The translations under genes were made by a program, and so were the position numbers. From NCBI RefSeq assembly GCF_018127805.1, contig NZ_CP072334.1, forward strand, positions 434,001 to 498,000: DNA of 64,000 nt, given 5' to 3'. This stretch comes from Prevotella sp. oral taxon 475 (GTDB lineage: Bacteria; Bacteroidota; Bacteroidia; Bacteroidales; Bacteroidaceae). The stretch's first letter is position 1. Each line of letters begins with the position of its first letter. The notes beneath the pieces are model-generated. The model was given only the letters and a program-made list of their open reading frames with translations. It was not told the DNA's origin and did no database searches. Positions 1-7,931 of the stretch are shown here, piece after piece.

Positions 1-569
1 GGGTTTTCGTTGAGGAGGAAGGTCAGCACCAACGAGTAGAGCACGCCCACGAGTCCGAGCGAGAAGAACGTCTGATTCCACGAGAAATGATGGGCCAGGT
101 TGGCTCCGAATCCGCCCAATCCCTGCCCCACGTAGAGTCCGGTCATGTGCACACCGATGGCCAATGAGCGCGAACGACCCGTGTGCCAGTCGGCTATCAG
201 AGCCAAAGCCGATGGAATGTACAGAGCTTCGCTCACACCCATCAAGGCGCGTAGCACGTAAAGCTGCTCAAAACTGGTGGCGAATCCCATCGAGAGAGTC
301 ACTGCCGACCAGACAAACAAACTGCCCACCACAAGCCACTTCCGACTGACTTTGTCGGCGATCACGCCGGCAAACGGACTGAAACAGCCATACACCCACA
401 TAAACACGGCCATCAATGCGCCGAAGGTCTCGGCCTTGTTCAGTTCGACGATGTCGGCTTTTATGGCACCTTGCATCGTGGAGAGCATTTGTCGGTCCAT
501 GTAGTTCAACAAGGCCACCACCCAAAGCAGGGCTACGACCAACCAAGGATAATATTTTCGATGTGTCAT
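1..569 (-). CDS. MFS permease, probably for sialic acid or a related sugar acid (3' end cut by window edge)
   Basis: The minus strand is open from an ATG at 569 to the window edge, giving the first 189 residues of a major facilitator. The N-terminus (MTHRKYYPWLVVALLWVVALL) runs into a first membrane helix. The MFS loop 2-3 signature follows (GVIADKVSRKWLVVGS), as does a helix-4 region (LRALMGVSEALYIPSA) typical of the anion:cation symporter/NanT-like branch. The gene lies directly downstream of nanM on the same strand, separated only by a short tandem repeat, so sialic acid or its anhydro form is the most likely substrate; this is inferred from context. The C-terminal half is outside the window. 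The family call is firm, the substrate is not. Confidence 0.85.
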   Translation of the reverse strand, partial: MTHRKYYPWLVVALLWVVALLNYMDRQMLSTMQGAIKADIVELNKAETFGALMAVFMWVYGCFSPFAGVIADKVSRKWLVVGSLFVWSAVTLSMGFATSFEQLYVLRALMGVSEALYIPSALALIADWHTGRSRSLAIGVHMTGLYVGQGLGGFGANLAHHFSWNQTFFSLGLVGVLYSLVLTFLLNEN

Positions 570-575
570 TTTTTT

Positions 576-672
576 AAGTTGACGAGTTGAGGAGTTGACG
601 AGTTAATAAGTTGAGGAGTTGACGAGTTAATGAGTTGAGAAGTTGACGAGTTAATGAGTTGAGAAGTTGACA
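576..672. repeat. 24-bp tandem repeat between nanM and the MFS gene
   Basis: The segment is made of about four imperfect copies of a 24-bp unit built from two related 12-mers, GAGTTGACGAGT and TAATGAGTTGAG. It fills most of the gap between the nanM stop and the MFS start and has no coding frame. It may vary in copy number by slippage. Confidence 0.8.
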
Positions 673-706
673 AGGATATATCTTTTACTAACTACTTATT
701 CCTTCT

Positions 707-1834
707 CTACTTACTCCTCACCCGCACAATCTCCGGTGTGCGGATGCCGGGCTTCAGTTCGCCACCCACAACATACACCCAGCCATCGTGATAGGCCAAG
801 GCACAGCCGGCGCGCGCCAAGCAAGGGTCTTGCAGCAGTTCGTGCCAGGAACCATTCTTGTAGAGTAATGCACGACGATTGAACCGATACCACTCGGGAG
901 CGTGTGTGAGATAGCCCTCAGGCAGCCGATTCAATGCCGCCAGAAACACCTCCTTGTTCACGCCGCCCACTGCCAGCACGTCGCCCGAAGGCAGACCGAT
1001 GGCCGCTGCTCCACCCAGGAACACCTCCTCGTTCTGCTCATCAACGGGTGCCGCAAGAGGGCTCCATTCCCCTTTCTCCGTCAGCAAGAGTCCGCCCAAA
1101 GCCAACTCTGCCGCATGCGTTTCCGTCTTAGGAGCGAATCCACCCCAAACGGCCAGCCCACCATTTTCCAGCTGAGCCGCCACCGGTTGCACCCGAGCGA
1201 TACCCGGCATCTCGGTCTCCTCCGTCCAACCGTTCTCGAGACAAGTCATGTCCAACGACCAAACCCGCCGCGAAGCCTTCCCGTCGCAGTTTCCGCCCAG
1301 CACAAACACCTTCTGGCCTACAGCCACTCCGGCCATATTATCTAAAGCATGGGGCAGCGAAGGCAGCGAGTCTATCGTCACGTCGGCAGCATCCGCCTCG
1401 TTGTTCGTTCCGTTTTTCAGTTCGCCTCGGAGTCTGATCACCGTCGTCAAGCTCCCCTTGGCATTGTTTCCGCCGATAAAAAGCAGCGAATTCTCATACA
1501 CCACACTTACGCCATAGGCCGCCGGAGCAGGCAGCTCGCCCACCTTTCGCCACGCAAGTCGAGGCTTCTGGCCCAGTCTTGCCGCATAAATGGCTTGGTA
1601 ATATCGTTTCTCTCCGCCCTCGGCCACAGGTTTCTCGGGGAAATTACAGCCGCCCGATACATACAGCCAGCCATTCATAACCCCACAGAAACACGCCGAC
1701 ACGCCTTTCTCATACCCCTGTTCGGTGCAGGGAAAGCCTTCCATCTTTTGGAGCGCCATCGTTGTTTGTGCCATTGTTTTTATTGAAAAAGGATTGATCA
1801 AGAGAGATAAAATAACAATAAATTTCAGTTGCAT
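707..1834 (-). CDS. nanM: N-acetylneuraminate epimerase/mutarotase family protein (cyclically permuted Kelch propeller)
   Basis: 375 residues. A signal peptide (KFIVILSLLINPFSIKTMAQ) suggests export to the periplasm. The rest shows repeated Kelch-type blades with GG pairs, such as YVSGGCNFPEKP near residue 58, LLFIGGNNAKG, KVFVLGGNCDGK and a final WVYVVGGELKPG. These match the cyclically permuted mutarotase family that includes NanM, which converts alpha- to beta-N-acetylneuraminic acid and processes anhydro-sialic acid. A Bacteroidota-type promoter lies upstream and an MFS permease downstream, consistent with a small sialic acid uptake unit. No aldolase, kinase or epimerase genes are visible here; they could lie beyond the left edge. 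Family confidence is high; substrate specificity is inferred. Confidence 0.88.
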   Translation of the reverse strand: MQLKFIVILSLLINPFSIKTMAQTTMALQKMEGFPCTEQGYEKGVSACFCGVMNGWLYVSGGCNFPEKPVAEGGEKRYYQAIYAARLGQKPRLAWRKVGELPAPAAYGVSVVYENSLLFIGGNNAKGSLTTVIRLRGELKNGTNNEADAADVTIDSLPSLPHALDNMAGVAVGQKVFVLGGNCDGKASRRVWSLDMTCLENGWTEETEMPGIARVQPVAAQLENGGLAVWGGFAPKTETHAAELALGGLLLTEKGEWSPLAAPVDEQNEEVFLGGAAAIGLPSGDVLAVGGVNKEVFLAALNRLPEGYLTHAPEWYRFNRRALLYKNGSWHELLQDPCLARAGCALAYHDGWVYVVGGELKPGIRTPEIVRVRSK

Positions 1835-1903
1835 CGGTCTATCTTTTAATCGTATCTTGTTTAATCCTCGGTAAATAATAATAATTTTTAGTTATATCGA
1901 CCA

Positions 1904-1935
1904 CAAAGATACTCTAAAATACATAAACCAACAAG
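1904..1935 (-). promoter_or_regulatory. Promoter of nanM
   Basis: On the minus strand a CTTG (1932-1935) is followed after 20 bp by TATCTTTG (1904-1911), matching the Bacteroidota -33/-7 arrangement. It sits about 70 bp before the nanM start. Confidence 0.7.
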
Positions 1936-2021
1936 GCCTTTCTGCTTTTTCGCATGTCTTTTTTTCTTCTGTTGAATAAGCAACCTCGATTTTCAAACGG
2001 ACCGAACAGGGTACAAACACG

Positions 2022-2050
2022 AAAAAAGCCCCTTGTGATAAGGAGCTTTT
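2022..2050 (-). terminator. Intrinsic terminator after the coiled-coil gene
   Basis: On the minus strand AGCTCCTT and AAGGGGCT form a short stem (one G-U pair) around a TATCAC loop and are followed by a run of six T. It lies about 45 bp after the stop codon at 2095. Confidence 0.75.
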
Positions 2051-2094
2051 CTCGTGCGCATACCTCTTTGATCGGTATAGCGATAGGGTTGGTT

Positions 2095-2517
2095 TTATTG
2101 CGAAACGAATTCGATTCTCTTGTTGAGTTGGTCGAGTTGGTTTTGCGTTTTCGACATTTTCTCTTCCAGTTTCTTCAACTTTTTCCTTTGGTTATCCAGT
2201 CTTTTATTGGCCTTTGTCACCTTTTTCAGTTGTTTGGCCCGTTCTTTGGCCGCCTTGGCCACAGCCGCAGCGTTCTCGGTGGAGTAGGTAATCACCTGTG
2301 TCGCGTCAGCATTGGCATTCACTTCAGTAGCCTCAGCCTGATACTTATCAAGCTTAGCCAGCTCTTTTTCGTAACAGATTTTCAGCGCGTTCAACTTAGT
2401 TGTCAGCTTCAACACCTCCTGCCGGGCTTTCAGATTCTTGATTTCCGAATCGTTTGCTGCCCGACCTGTCATCCCCAAACAAAGCATCATGAGCGATGCA
2501 AATATCCATTTCTTCAT
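2095..2517 (-). CDS. Small exported coiled-coil protein of unknown function
   Basis: 140 residues counted from the ATG at 2517. This start is chosen because it opens a clean signal peptide (MKKWIFASLMMLCLGMTGRA) and has AAGTTCAAGAAA just upstream; a frame extension to 2565 adds 16 residues in front of it with no support. The mature part is almost wholly helical and rich in Lys, Glu, Gln and Ala, with heptad-like spacing from about residue 25 to the end (LKARQEVLKLTTKLNALK, then LDNQRKKLKKLEEKMSKTQ). No enzymatic motif is visible. It is probably periplasmic. A terminator follows, so it is likely transcribed alone. Confidence 0.7.
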   Translation of the reverse strand: MKKWIFASLMMLCLGMTGRAANDSEIKNLKARQEVLKLTTKLNALKICYEKELAKLDKYQAEATEVNANADATQVITYSTENAAAVAKAAKERAKQLKKVTKANKRLDNQRKKLKKLEEKMSKTQNQLDQLNKRIEFVSQ

Positions 2518-2660
2518 TTTCTTGAACTTGTTTAATGATACACTCTCGTCTTTTATACGTTGCAAAATTACAATAATTTCATGACATTCACCACCTTATT
2601 TTATATAAGATATAAGATGCAGTTCCTTTTTTGACGTAGAACAAGGTCTGTGCCCTCCGT

Positions 2661-3284
2661 CTATTCCACCGGAACCAGTCCCTCGATGTAGCGGCAAAGG
2701 ATAGAGATGCCCTTCTCGTTCTCGCCTCCTTGCGGGATAATGAGGTCTGCATAGCGTTTGGTAGGCTCGATAAACTGCTCATGCATGGGCTTGAGCACCT
2801 CGAGATAGCGTTCCACCACCATCGAAACCGTTCGTCCGCGATCGATCGTGTCTCGCTGAATGTTGCGTATCAGACGCTCGTCCGGATCGGCGTCGACAAA
2901 GATTTTCAGATCCATAATATCCCGTAGCCGTTTGTTGAGCAGCGTCATGATGCCCTCAATGATAATCACCGGCTTCGGTTCGATGTGGATCGTCTCCTTC
3001 AGACGGTTGCACAGCAGATACGAATAGGTGGGTTGTTCTACGGCCATTCCGTTGCGAAGGTCGTTCACCTGTTTGGTCAGCAGTTTCCAGTCGAAGGCAT
3101 CGGGATGGTCGAAATTGATGGCATGGCGTTCTTCCTCGGTCATGTCCGAAGTGTCGTTGTAGTAAGAATCGAGTGGAACCACGGCCACATAATGCGGTGG
3201 AAGGGCCTCGGCAATCTTTTTTACAACGGTTGTTTTGCCCGAACCGGTTCCTCCGGCGATGCCGATAATGGTTGTCTTGTGCAT
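2661..3284 (-). CDS. udk: Uridine kinase
   Basis: 207 residues, the normal length for Udk. The enzyme phosphorylates uridine and cytidine in pyrimidine salvage. A P-loop GGTGSGKT occupies residues 11-18. The substrate-binding LDSYYND follows near residue 39 and INFDHPDAFDW near 58, both hallmarks of uridine kinases. The middle section (KPVIIIEGIMTLL) is the second nucleotide-binding strand, and the lid carries RDTIDRGRTV. It ends shortly after the promoter-less stretch behind the coiled-coil gene and starts 25 bp after the glycosylase-family gene upstream on the same strand, so a shared transcript with that gene is likely. Confidence 0.96.
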   Translation of the reverse strand: MHKTTIIGIAGGTGSGKTTVVKKIAEALPPHYVAVVPLDSYYNDTSDMTEEERHAINFDHPDAFDWKLLTKQVNDLRNGMAVEQPTYSYLLCNRLKETIHIEPKPVIIIEGIMTLLNKRLRDIMDLKIFVDADPDERLIRNIQRDTIDRGRTVSMVVERYLEVLKPMHEQFIEPTKRYADLIIPQGGENEKGISILCRYIEGLVPVE

Positions 3285-3309
3285 AAGTTGGGGGATTAAT
3301 GAGTGGTTT

Positions 3310-3924
3310 CTAAAGCACCTCTTTGAACATCTTCTCGTATCTCTCGGCTTTCGCTTCCAGCTTCATCGGATAGGCACGCGAACTGCTGGGCATGCGATAG
3401 AGCCGCATCTCGCGCCCGTCGTCTTCGAATGTGAACGGCACATACTGTCCCACGGCCGGCAGTTGGGAGATGTTGAATCGGGTCATCAGCACGTTGGTGG
3501 CCAACTGTCCCGTAGTGACTACCGCTCGGCATTGGGGGATTCGCCTGAGCAATGCGGCCAAATCGGTAGCCTCCACCACCTCCAAATCTTTGTCGGCAGC
3601 CGTCCCTGTGGTGCGTCTCACAGCCGTAGCCGTGTCGAAAATGCCCACCCCGAGGCGCTCTAAGAAAGGTTTCAGCTCGTCTAATCGGAACGTCTTGCGC
3701 TCCTTATCCACAAAATATTCCTTATCGTGGAAGAACACCTGTCCGTAGATACGCCACATATCGTTGATGAAGTTGGGGTAGTAGAAGTGCATGCACCACC
3801 GCTTTTGTGCCGGCGGAAAACTGCCGAGCATCAGCAGTTTGCATCCTTCGGGCAGAAACGGACTGAGTGGATGGCGTTCGACGGGCAGTGTGTGTTGCGG
3901 TTCTTGCAGAGTGTGTTGTGTCAT
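3310..3924 (-). CDS. Uracil-DNA glycosylase family protein (Mug/TDG-like fold)
   Basis: 204 residues. The N-terminal motif LLMLGSFPPAQKRW corresponds to the active-site loop of the UDG superfamily, and RMPSSSRAYP near the C-terminus corresponds to the second conserved loop. Between them, VGIFDTATAVRRTTG and AVVTTGQLATNVL resemble the core strands of the Mug-like branch. Such proteins remove uracil or mismatched bases from DNA, or are uncharacterised relatives. It is located between udk and an EEP-family gene on the same strand with short gaps. I am confident of the superfamily but not of the substrate base. Confidence 0.78.
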   Translation of the reverse strand: MTQHTLQEPQHTLPVERHPLSPFLPEGCKLLMLGSFPPAQKRWCMHFYYPNFINDMWRIYGQVFFHDKEYFVDKERKTFRLDELKPFLERLGVGIFDTATAVRRTTGTAADKDLEVVEATDLAALLRRIPQCRAVVTTGQLATNVLMTRFNISQLPAVGQYVPFTFEDDGREMRLYRMPSSSRAYPMKLEAKAERYEKMFKEVL

Positions 3925-3952
3925 CTCTTCGTACTTTTGCTTGGAGAGAGCA

Positions 3953-5005
3953 TCACTTTTGCTCTTTCACCAAATAGACCGCCACGGGCAAATGGTCGCT
4001 GAATCCGTCGAGCCACACGCCACCCGCCGTGGTGCGCTTGGGCGAACCCTTATACTTCCCTTCGGTTTGGAAGAGATAGTCGCGCTTGAAGATTTGGTGT
4101 TTCCAATATTTCAGTGTCGCAAAATCTTTCGTTCCGTGTCGGTTCAACAAGTTGGGCGAGAGCAGAATCTGGTCGAACAGGTTCCACGCCCCCTGATAGA
4201 GCAACGTGCCCACGCCCTCTTTCACCAAGATGTTATACCAAGGGTTGTACATCTCGTCGTTCCCCACCTCGTCGATCTGGCCCTTTCCGCCCAGAGCCTC
4301 GCAGATACTTTTGTCGATAGGATCGTCGTTCATATCGCCCATCACCAGCACTTTGCAGGCAGAGTCTTCGCGCAGCAGCGAGTCTTTGATAGCTCTGATT
4401 TGCCGTGCACCCTGTTCGCGATAGAAGCTATCGCTGAATCTACTGGGCAAATGGCACACTACCACCGCCACAGGCTCGCCGGCCAGCGTGCCGCAGATGG
4501 TGAGAAAGCCACGCGTCAAGAAGTCGCTGTCTTTTGCCAGCGTTTGAATATAAGGCACCAGTTTCACCGTACGCACGGAGAACAGCGAGGGGTTATAGAG
4601 CAGGGCGCAGTCGATGCCGCGGCGGTCGGGCCCCTCTACGTGCACATATCGGTAGCCGCGTTGTGCCAGTTGAGGCTGAGCGGTGAGGTCGTCGAGCACC
4701 TTGTGGTTCTCCACCTCAGCCAGTCCGACGAACGCGCAACCCACGTTCGGTAGCACATCCGTACCCAAATCGGCCAGTGCGCGCGCCATATTGTGCAACT
4801 TGTGCGTATATTTCATCCCGTTCCATCGATACGATCCGGTGGGCAGAAACTCATAATCCCGTTTCCCCTCGTCGTGACACGTGTCGAAAAGGTTCTCCAT
4901 ATTGTAAAAGCCCACACCGTAGACAGAAAACTTTTTCTGTGCCGACAGCGCCGAGACGGCCAACAGAGCCACCGTCAAGACCCATACTCGTTTGATTGTT
5001 CTCAT
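3953..5005 (-). CDS. Exported endonuclease/exonuclease/phosphatase family protein
   Basis: 350 residues with a signal peptide (TVALLAVSALSAQ). The fold's metal and catalytic motifs are present in order: YNMENLFDT near residue 35, LAEVENHKVL, RRGIDCALLY, VVVCHLPSRF, VMGDMNDDP and the final FSDHLPVAV. This is the DNase I/sphingomyelinase superfamily of Mg-dependent phosphodiesterases. Substrate (nucleic acid, lipid or phosphosugar) cannot be told. It resembles the EEP gene at 37366 in its N-terminal ENLFD and EFLP segments, so the two are probably paralogues. A 22-bp repeat array lies upstream. Confidence 0.88.
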   Translation of the reverse strand: MRTIKRVWVLTVALLAVSALSAQKKFSVYGVGFYNMENLFDTCHDEGKRDYEFLPTGSYRWNGMKYTHKLHNMARALADLGTDVLPNVGCAFVGLAEVENHKVLDDLTAQPQLAQRGYRYVHVEGPDRRGIDCALLYNPSLFSVRTVKLVPYIQTLAKDSDFLTRGFLTICGTLAGEPVAVVVCHLPSRFSDSFYREQGARQIRAIKDSLLREDSACKVLVMGDMNDDPIDKSICEALGGKGQIDEVGNDEMYNPWYNILVKEGVGTLLYQGAWNLFDQILLSPNLLNRHGTKDFATLKYWKHQIFKRDYLFQTEGKYKGSPKRTTAGGVWLDGFSDHLPVAVYLVKEQK

Positions 5006-5216
5006 CTTCTTTCTGATTCGTTTTTCGGTCGATGCCTCTCTCGTTGCTCAGTTTGCAGAAGGCAGCATCTATCCCGGCAGTGCGGGCCTTCCCATTTTCT
5101 GCGTGTGAGAGAAAGCGTTTGTCGTATGCAAATATCGTCAATTAATTTGAGAAATCAAGGTCGAACCACAAGAATTTCATTCGCTTCGAACATCAGGTAA
5201 AAGAGCGTTGCTTCTG

Positions 5217-5304
5217 CAAAAGCTAAGAAAACGTTGTGCGAAAACTAAGAAAATGGAGGTCAAAAGCTAAGAAAACGCAAGGCAAAAGCTAAGAAAATGC
5301 AGCC
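5217..5304. repeat. 22-bp intergenic repeat array A (four units, one orientation)
   Basis: Four back-to-back 22-bp units begin at 5217, 5239, 5261 and 5283. Each starts CAAAAGCTAAGAAAA (the second CGAAAACTAAGAAAA) and ends with a variable 7-mer of the form CGNNNNN or TGNNNNN. The array is in the 396-bp gap between two minus-strand genes. I see no gene or other clear signal in the rest of that gap. Confidence 0.92.
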
Positions 5305-5401
5305 GGCTTTCTATGCTTCTGATTTTCAATGTTTTATGAAATACTTCCGGAAGACTCGGACGGTCCTTTCGCAAAGGGCCGCAAGCAGAACCTTTCCACT
5401 C

Positions 5402-6298
5402 TTAGAAAGAGATGTCGAGACCGGCATCGACGGTGGTGTAATTCTTGCGGACGGGCACGATGGGAGCCGTGTCGTAGATGAGGCGATAGGTGCCACGAAC
5501 GCCGATCTTTGGCGTAATGCGATAGAGTAGGTCGGCGGCACCACCCCATCGGGCACTCTTGAGATAGCCGTCGGGCTTGCCTTGATGAATGGCTGTGGTA
5601 GTGAGCTCCCACCGGTCTCCGAGCGAATGTCTGAAACTCAGCGATAAATGACTTTTCACGCTGCGGCTATAGGCATGCGGGTTGGTGCCTGTGGGCGGAT
5701 CGGGATAGGCCCATTTCTCAAACTCATAGAAAAATCCTACGGCTGCAAAGAGCAGACAATGGGTGGAGTTCACGATTCGGTAGCGCGATTGTAAACCGGT
5801 AGAAACCTTGAACGTCATCCCTCTACTGCCTGCCCATTGCGACTCTACGTAAGGATAAACCTCAAAGGCATGGTGCAGCAAATAGCGATATTCGGCGTGA
5901 ACATGCCCGCCGCTCACGGTGATTTGCTTGCCATAGGTGGCAAATTCGAGTTTGTTGATGAGATTCACCACGCGGTTTCGTCCTATCAATAGGTTGAGAT
6001 TGGCCGTGTTTTTAAGGGTGAGCACATTCTCTTTCTCGGTTTTGAAATCGAGAACGGGCTGCAAGGAGCCCTGAATCGTTTTCGTACTGTCGATGTTCAT
6101 CGTTAAATTCTCCGAGAAAAGCATCTGTGCTTGTGCCGGAAATGATGCGACAAGACCGAATAAGAGATAAAGACATCGTTGCCTGATGGTCGACTTTTGC
6201 TTACCTGTTGTTCCGAATCGTCTTGCCAAACGGTTGTTAAGACGACGGCTTTCTGGCTTCTTGGGGGCTCTCAACCCTGTTGCTTGTTCCTGAATCAT
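5402..6298 (-). CDS. Outer membrane beta-barrel protein, DUF481-like
   Basis: 298 residues from the ATG at 6298. A longer open frame reaches 6454, but a TATCTTTG promoter element lies at 6345-6352 inside that extension, so transcription should begin after it. The start leaves an unusually long basic N-region of about 40 residues before the signal-peptide core (YLLFGLVASFPAQAQ). The mature part is a series of amphipathic strands ending in Phe (TTVDAGLDISF), with FKTEKENVLTLKNTANLNL and FRHSLGDRWELTT patterns as in the DUF481 (YdiY-like) outer-membrane family. Function is unknown; the barrel prediction is solid, the family assignment moderate. Confidence 0.7.
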   Translation of the reverse strand: MIQEQATGLRAPKKPESRRLNNRLARRFGTTGKQKSTIRQRCLYLLFGLVASFPAQAQMLFSENLTMNIDSTKTIQGSLQPVLDFKTEKENVLTLKNTANLNLLIGRNRVVNLINKLEFATYGKQITVSGGHVHAEYRYLLHHAFEVYPYVESQWAGSRGMTFKVSTGLQSRYRIVNSTHCLLFAAVGFFYEFEKWAYPDPPTGTNPHAYSRSVKSHLSLSFRHSLGDRWELTTTAIHQGKPDGYLKSARWGGAADLLYRITPKIGVRGTYRLIYDTAPIVPVRKNYTTVDAGLDISF

Positions 6299-6344
6299 TC
6301 TTTTTTTGCTTTCTGTTATTATTCGTTTTTGTTGATTTTCGCTG

Positions 6345-6352
6345 CAAAGATA
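6345..6352 (-). promoter_or_regulatory. -7 element of the DUF481-like gene
   Basis: TATCTTTG on the minus strand, 47 bp before the chosen start. The -33 element is weak (a TTTA about 18 bp upstream). This element decides the start codon of the gene. The remaining gap up to 6609 shows no clear plus-strand promoter for the next gene. Confidence 0.6.
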
Positions 6353-6609
6353 AGGGTATTTCGTTGGATAAACGGACGTTGGTGGCGATATGACCAAGTG
6401 TCGTTGTTTCGTCTCTCCGCACTCCTGTACAGGAGGCAGATGCCAAGTTGTCAAGTTCTCTGCGAGAGATTCTTCCCCCTTTTCTCTTCTCCTCCACTAC
6501 CTTTTTGCGTCAAGAACTTAACATTCTTTATATATTTTCTTTTCCCTCTTGACGCAAGTTTTCCTAAACTTGCCATTTAAAAGGCAAACATAACTTAACG
6601 AGACGAGAT

Positions 6610-7359
6610 ATGAAAAGAAAACAACTCTGGCTCATAGCCTTGGCAATGATCGTTGCGGGAACGGGATTTCAATCCTGCCGCGATGAGAACAATGACGATA
6701 GCCTGTCTTATCCTACAGCTCTCGTCACCGTAAAGCCCAATACGACCAACTCGTCGTTTACGATGCAACTCAACGACTCGGTGGTGTTGCTGCCCGCTAA
6801 CATCAAAGAGGCACCCTTCGGAAGTAAAGAGGTGAGGGCACTGGTCAACTATACTCTTGCCGAAGAGAATACGGCCCACAGCGGAAAGATGGTGAACATC
6901 AACTGGATCGATAGCATCCGCACCAAGAATATGGCTCCGACGCTGGGCGATAAGAATACGGCTACCTATGGAACCGACCCTCTCGAGGTGGTGAACGACT
7001 GGGTGAGCATTGCCGAAGACGGATACCTCACCCTGCGCTTTAGAACGAGATGGGGAGTGGGGGTTCGGCATTTGGTGAATCTTGTGCCCACCGGCGATCA
7101 GAAAGATCCCTACCAAGTGACGTTCTTTCACAACGCACAGAAAGATCTCTACGGACGAGTGGGAGATGGTATCGTGGCTTTCCGGCTCGATCGATTGCCC
7201 GATACGAAAGGTAAAACCGTGTGGCTCACCTTGAAATGGAACTCTTATAGTGGAATGAAAATGGCCAAATTCAAATACTGCACCCGAAAGGAGACCCACG
7301 CTTCTCACACCCACATGGCGGCAATGACGGCACCGGTGCAGACCAACAGAATAGACTGA
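6610..7359 (+). CDS. NigD-like lipoprotein
   Basis: 249 residues. The N-terminus is a lipoprotein signal (LWLIALAMIVAGTGFQSC, Cys 24 as the lipidated residue) followed by an acidic linker. The body has the two-domain layout of the NigD-like family: an N-terminal OB-like part (YPTALVTVKP, VRALVNYTL) and a C-terminal beta domain (WVSIAEDGYLTLRFRTRWG, then KTVWLTLKWNSYSG). NigD was named from a bacteriocin cluster of Prevotella nigrescens, but the family is widespread and its function is unknown. The ECF sigma factor begins two bases after this stop, so this gene heads a three-gene operon. Confidence 0.85.
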   Translation: MKRKQLWLIALAMIVAGTGFQSCRDENNDDSLSYPTALVTVKPNTTNSSFTMQLNDSVVLLPANIKEAPFGSKEVRALVNYTLAEENTAHSGKMVNINWIDSIRTKNMAPTLGDKNTATYGTDPLEVVNDWVSIAEDGYLTLRFRTRWGVGVRHLVNLVPTGDQKDPYQVTFFHNAQKDLYGRVGDGIVAFRLDRLPDTKGKTVWLTLKWNSYSGMKMAKFKYCTRKETHASHTHMAAMTAPVQTNRID

Positions 7360-7361
7360 AA

Positions 7362-7931
7362 GTGCATTTTTTCATCGGAGACAAAGAAAAACAGTTGGTA
7401 AAACGTATGCATGACGGCGAAAACGCGGCCATGAAGGAGTTCTACACGCTGTATATCGACTATCTCACAGGGGTTTGTGCACGCTATATCGATCAGGATG
7501 ACGACCTGAAAGATGTCCTTCAAGATGGCATTGTTAAGATCATTACACGCATCCGGGAGTTTAACTACAGAGGACCTGGTTCGCTACAGGCCTGGGCCAC
7601 GCGGATTGTGGTGAATCAATCGCTCTCGTTTCTGAAGAATCGACAACGCAACGGCTTTGCTTCGCTCGTGGCAGATGTGCCCGACGAGAAAGAAATAGAC
7701 GATCCGCCCATACGCGATGTGCCCGCAGAGGTGATTCATCAAATGGTGAGAGAACTGCCCGAAGGCTATCGAATGGTGTTCAACCTCTTCGTCTTCGAGA
7801 ACAAAAGTCACCAGGAGATTGCCCAGCTTCTGGGCATTAAGAAAGATAGTTCGGCCTCCCAGCTGCACAGAGCTAAGAATCTGCTGGCCCGAAAAATAGA
7901 AATGTATAACCATTCAATGGAACCACGATGA
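7362..7931 (+). CDS. ECF-type RNA polymerase sigma factor
   Basis: 189 residues from a GTG start at 7362. GTG is preferred over the ATG at 7407 because the residues between (GDKEKQLVKRMHDGENAAM) form the normal first helix of sigma region 2. Region 2 continues with DDLKDVLQDGIVKIITRI, and region 4 is seen in VFNLFVFENKSHQEIAQLLGIKKDSSASQLHRAK (read as two adjoining pieces). There is no anti-sigma gene of FecR type next to it; the overlapping downstream gene with one membrane segment probably plays that part. The sigma likely responds to an envelope signal. Confidence 0.9.
   Translation: MHFFIGDKEKQLVKRMHDGENAAMKEFYTLYIDYLTGVCARYIDQDDDLKDVLQDGIVKIITRIREFNYRGPGSLQAWATRIVVNQSLSFLKNRQRNGFASLVADVPDEKEIDDPPIRDVPAEVIHQMVRELPEGYRMVFNLFVFENKSHQEIAQLLGIKKDSSASQLHRAKNLLARKIEMYNHSMEPR

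Noticed and set aside
1954..2535. 193-codon open frame on the plus strand
   Set aside because: Opposite to the coiled-coil gene; its Phe/Leu-rich content is the mirror of Lys/Glu codons on the other strand.
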